Assembly (NCBI GenBank): GCA_913049755.1
Contig: CAJWXO010000040.1
Coordinates: 1 to 9,281 of the forward strand
DNA length: 9,281 bases
Source: an uncultured Cryomorphaceae bacterium
GTDB lineage: Bacteria > Bacteroidota > Bacteroidia > Flavobacteriales > Schleiferiaceae
Direction of reading: 5' to 3'
The position numbers were made by a program, and so were the translations under genes. Below the pieces are notes generated by a model, which did no database searches, had not been told where the DNA came from, and saw only the letters and a list, made by a program, of their open reading frames with translations. Below, piece after piece: positions 6,738-9,281 of this stretch (positions within the stretch are counted from its first letter, which is position 1; each line of letters opens with the position of its first letter).

Positions 6738-7483
6738 TTAGTCTTATTGGTTACCTCAATATATGATTCAAGAGCTTGAGTCATTGATGTAAATTTTGCG
6801 GTAGGAACAGCAATATCTAGACGCAAATCATTTTCTTCAATAGCGGCTTTTGTAGTGCTGCCGAAACCGGCTATACAGGTTTCCCCCTGCTTGAAGTCAG
6901 GAAAGTTTTTCAAAAGAGACCGAATTCCTTCAGGGCTGAAAAATACCAAGATATCATATTTGACTTCGCTTAAATGACTTAAATCGCTAATTACCGTTTT
7001 GTACATAGTCGCACGGGTCCATTTTATATTAGATTTTTCTAATAGATCGGGAATGTCTGGATTTAAGATATCTGATGTCGGTAGCATGAAATGCTCACCT
7101 CGCTGCTTCTTTAGTATCGGCATTAAATCCTTTAAAGATCCTTTTCCTGGATAAATTTTTCTTTTACGGTATGGAACAAACTTTTGAAGATAGAATGCTA
7201 CGGCTTCTGAAGGGCAAAAATATTTCCATTCAGGATTTATAGGAACTCTCATTTCCTCGCACATTCGAAAAAAGTGATCAATAGCTACTCTACTCGTGAA
7301 TATAAACGATTTGAAATTTGCCAATGCGATTTTATCCTTTCTAAACTCTTTGCCAGGGATTCCCACAACCTCTATAAATGGTTGAAAGTCTATTTTGACT
7401 TTATGCTTCTCAGCAATAACTCCGTAAGGGCTGTTCGCAACTTGAGGTTCAGGCTGTGAGACTAAAATGTTTTTAACTTTCAT
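6734..7483 (-). CDS. hemD: Uroporphyrinogen-III synthase
   Basis: HemD closes hydroxymethylbilane with inversion of ring D to give uroporphyrinogen III, the branch point to haem, sirohaem and corrinoids. HemD is poorly conserved, so the call rests on overall pattern: a first half-domain with IDFQPFIEVVGIP and FTSRVAIDHFF, a linker, and a second half-domain with PTSDILNPDIPDLL, ATMYKTV, DILVFFSPEGIRSLL, CIAGFGSTTKAAIE and a C-terminal PTAKFTSMTQALESYI. The length of 249 residues is typical. The start at ATG 7483 lies 7 bases after the DUF4271 stop, and the stop overlaps rnpA by 4 bases. Position between DUF4271 and rnpA supports the call, since this order recurs in Bacteroidota from memory. 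No other haem-pathway gene is visible here. Confidence 0.9.
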   Translation of the reverse strand: MKVKNILVSQPEPQVANSPYGVIAEKHKVKIDFQPFIEVVGIPGKEFRKDKIALANFKSFIFTSRVAIDHFFRMCEEMRVPINPEWKYFCPSEAVAFYLQKFVPYRKRKIYPGKGSLKDLMPILKKQRGEHFMLPTSDILNPDIPDLLEKSNIKWTRATMYKTVISDLSHLSEVKYDILVFFSPEGIRSLLKNFPDFKQGETCIAGFGSTTKAAIEENDLRLDIAVPTAKFTSMTQALESYIEVTNKTK

Positions 7484-7490
7484 ATGCTAG

Positions 7491-8171
7491 TTAAAATAAT
7501 GTCCAAAAAATAGGGCTCATTTCTAACGCACAAAGGTACGAAAAGCCTAAGTACCAGGGAGTAATGCTTTTCTTAATATAATTTACCCCAGAAATTATTA
7601 TCCCAAAGAGGTATAACATCGTATAAATCAAAGAAATAGTATTAAAAAACTTGCCCAAAAAAACCGGATCATTTTGTCCCCAGACTAATAACCAAATCAA
7701 AAGAGGTAGCATCATTAATATCGCGGAAAGATATTTAAAGCGTATTCTCCAACATTCATTATGAAGCTCTTGGGAATCCCAAATCTTCCCACTGATCAGT
7801 TGAAAAACATACTGTATTGCGGTGGTTATAATGGTAAGAGAAATATACATCCAAGAAGAAGGAATATTAATTTTTGTAATTGTTCCCGGAGTTTTAAAAC
7901 TGCCATAAAAACTTGTATAAACTCCAATGGAAACCGTAAAAAAGAGAAGATGAATTAACCATAAATACTTGGGCTCTTTATCTAATTTTGTTATTTGTTG
8001 AAAAATACTTGTCCAAATTTTTTTTCTGACATTTTTTTTTTGAAGATAAAACGCTAAAAAAAAAGTTGATAAAATGGCCATCCAAAAAATAAAATCATTG
8101 CCCTCAATTTTATTATCACCAATGAAAGTTTGTGACAATACATTCTGAAAGAATATTAAATTTGAGATCAC
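7491..8171 (-). CDS. DUF4271 family integral membrane protein
   Basis: The product has 226 residues and is of unknown function. Six to seven hydrophobic segments are visible, at about residues 27-43, 69-88, 104-124, 149-166, 175-197 and 205-226. The cytoplasmic-side linkers are lysine-rich, notably QKKNVRKK after the first segment. The C-terminal GFSYLCALEMSPIFW closely resembles the YLCxLEIxPL ending of DUF4271 proteins, a Bacteroidota family usually beside hemD. The start is GTG at 8171, which overlaps the receptor's TGA as GTGA (8168-8171). The next in-frame methionine (about residue 31) would cut into the first membrane segment, so GTG is preferred. The N-terminal codons contain long homopolymers (complement of 8018-8064). 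The physical link to hemD suggests an envelope-associated role, but nothing in the sequence shows one. Confidence 0.85.
   Translation of the reverse strand: MISNLIFFQNVLSQTFIGDNKIEGNDFIFWMAILSTFFLAFYLQKKNVRKKIWTSIFQQITKLDKEPKYLWLIHLLFFTVSIGVYTSFYGSFKTPGTITKINIPSSWMYISLTIITTAIQYVFQLISGKIWDSQELHNECWRIRFKYLSAILMMLPLLIWLLVWGQNDPVFLGKFFNTISLIYTMLYLFGIIISGVNYIKKSITPWYLGFSYLCALEMSPIFWTLF
8018..8064. repeat. Cluster of three long homopolymers within the DUF4271 gene
   Basis: On the plus strand T8 (8018-8025), T10 (8032-8041) and A9 (8056-8064) fall within 47 bases. On the coding strand they read T9, A10 and A8 and encode part of STFFLAFYLQKKNVRKK. One base gained or lost at the A10 run brings a stop within about 25 codons in either frame. 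Confidence 0.8.
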
Positions 8172-9281
8172 CAGTGAAAGCGTAATCCGAGCTTCAACCA
8201 GCGTCCAGCTAATGGAACATTACCTCTATCATAAATTTCTTCATCAAATAGATTTAAACCATCTAGGTATATAAATAATCCATCGTGATCATATGATAAT
8301 CTCAGGTCTAAAGTTGCAAATGCAGGGTATTTTATTTCTTCTCCGGAAGGGGAAATGAAACTTCCAGCTCGCTCTTGTCTTGTTCCAACGAGTCCAAATT
8401 GAAAACCATTAAAAACCGAACTGTTTAATTCTGCCTGAAGCCTATTTGCCAAATAATCTAAAACATAAATTGATCGACCATCTATTGAACCTGTTTGGTG
8501 AGAAGCAAATTGCCCGTTTAAAGAGTAAAATAATTTTTTATTTAAATCACCCAAAGCTTTTATCTCAATACCATATATACTTACCTGGGTTAAATTATCG
8601 GCTTGTAATAGTTGTTCACTTCCAACAGTTCGGTAAATCCAGTCAATCAAATTCTCACCGTACCTATTGTAAGCAGTAATGGAAATTTTCGAAGGCAAAA
8701 CACTTTGATTCTTATCAAATGATTGCGAAAAAGATAATTCACTATTCCAAGCATATTCGGGTTTTAGATTTATCGAACCTTGAGCCCCTCCCAGAGTATA
8801 GTATAAGTCTGTAAACGTAGGTAGTCTGAAACTTCTATTTACACTTCCTTTAATTGAGCTGTAATCATTAAATGAAAGAGTATAATCAATATTAGGAAGC
8901 CAATCGATACCATAGTTATCATTATAATTGATACGAAACCCGGTATTCAAATTCCCAAGATTAAATTGGGTAAAAATTCCTCCATTATTTCGTAAATCCC
9001 CTTTTAAATAAAATGCTCTTTGATCTGCTATTATTGTATTTACTAAGTCTATTCCTAAAATATTACTAATGATATCATCTCGTCTAAAGTCTAAACCATA
9101 TTTTAATGAACTTGATACCTTTCCTAATTGAATAGATATATCTTTAGATTCATAATCTAGGCCATAAGTATGGCTTTTATGATTATTATGTTCGCTATAC
9201 CAGCTTGGAGCTAATGAAGAGTCATTGGTATTAAAGAACCTACCGTCTCCCATATATTCATAAAAACCAGCTTCTTCTCGG
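8168..9281 (-). CDS. TonB-dependent outer-membrane receptor (C-terminal part, cut by right window edge)
   Basis: The visible 370 residues are beta-barrel sequence of a TonB-dependent receptor. The frame is open to the window edge, so the true start, signal peptide, TonB box and plug lie outside. The methionine at 9253 is internal. Evidence is the alternation of aromatic and polar residues in amphipathic strands, NRSFRLPTFTDLYYTLGGAQ followed by NLKPEYAWNSE (the barrel motif SFR-P-x-x-x-LY ... LKPE), YPAFATLDLRLSYDHDG, and the final strand DGLNLFDEEIYDRGNVPLAGRW. The last residue is tryptophan, as expected for an aromatic C-terminus recognised by the BAM machinery. The overall style resembles BtuB/FhuA-like uptake receptors, not SusC, but the substrate (corrinoid, haem, siderophore or other) cannot be read from this part. 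The stop overlaps the DUF4271 start by 4 bases. The family is secure and the substrate unknown. Confidence 0.92.
   Translation of the reverse strand, partial: REEAGFYEYMGDGRFFNTNDSSLAPSWYSEHNNHKSHTYGLDYESKDISIQLGKVSSSLKYGLDFRRDDIISNILGIDLVNTIIADQRAFYLKGDLRNNGGIFTQFNLGNLNTGFRINYNDNYGIDWLPNIDYTLSFNDYSSIKGSVNRSFRLPTFTDLYYTLGGAQGSINLKPEYAWNSELSFSQSFDKNQSVLPSKISITAYNRYGENLIDWIYRTVGSEQLLQADNLTQVSIYGIEIKALGDLNKKLFYSLNGQFASHQTGSIDGRSIYVLDYLANRLQAELNSSVFNGFQFGLVGTRQERAGSFISPSGEEIKYPAFATLDLRLSYDHDGLFIYLDGLNLFDEEIYDRGNVPLAGRWLKLGLRFHW

Noticed and set aside
7274..7459. Plus-strand open frame opposite hemD
   Set aside because: It is antisense to a conserved gene with no motif or start context.
7761..7958. 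Plus-strand open frame opposite the DUF4271 gene
   Set aside because: Its composition is random-like and the frame on the other strand is conserved.
8446..8679. Plus-strand open frame opposite the TonB-dependent receptor
   Set aside because: It is antisense to clear beta-barrel coding sequence and has no recognisable domain.

Overview
The window looks like core chromosome of a member of the Bacteroidota, most like a marine Flavobacteriales-type organism. This is inferred from the AT-rich DNA, the near absence of Shine-Dalgarno sequences before start codons, a candidate Bacteroidota-type -7 promoter box (TAnnTTTG), a DAHP synthase fused to a C-terminal chorismate mutase, the DUF4271-hemD-rnpA gene run, and a thymidine kinase of the Bacteroidota type. 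I see no tRNA, rRNA, insertion sequence, phage gene, CRISPR array or defence gene. Gene density is very high and no stretch over 60 bases lacks a gene.

The layout is three transcription blocks. Block 1 (minus strand, bases 1-3478) reads, in order of transcription, an uncharacterised 177-residue protein, rsmI (16S rRNA methyltransferase), a bifunctional DAHP synthase/chorismate mutase, and recJ, which runs off the left edge. Block 2 (plus strand, 3534-6381) is tdk (thymidine kinase), alr (alanine racemase) and a WaaL/Wzy-type O-antigen ligase or polymerase. Blocks 1 and 2 diverge from a 55-base intergenic region. Block 3 (minus strand, 6354-9281) is the C-terminal part of a TonB-dependent outer-membrane receptor (its start lies off the right edge), a DUF4271 membrane protein, hemD (uroporphyrinogen-III synthase) and rnpA (RNase P protein). 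Blocks 2 and 3 converge, and their last genes overlap tail to tail by 28 bases.

Most junctions are overlaps or gaps of a few bases, which points to operons with coupled translation. Three junctions are 4-base stop/start overlaps: ATGA for the DAHP synthase gene and recJ, and GTGA for receptor/DUF4271 and for hemD/rnpA. The functions are mixed housekeeping: aromatic amino acid synthesis, rRNA modification, recombination and repair, thymidine salvage, D-alanine and surface polysaccharide synthesis, tetrapyrrole synthesis, tRNA processing and outer-membrane uptake.

I found no convincing undescribed multi-gene system. The points most worth a second look are the uncharacterised 177-residue protein with a small in-frame tandem duplication, the tight coupling of an outer-membrane receptor to DUF4271-hemD-rnpA, a cluster of long homopolymers inside the DUF4271 gene, and the 28-base convergent overlap bounded by an inverted repeat.
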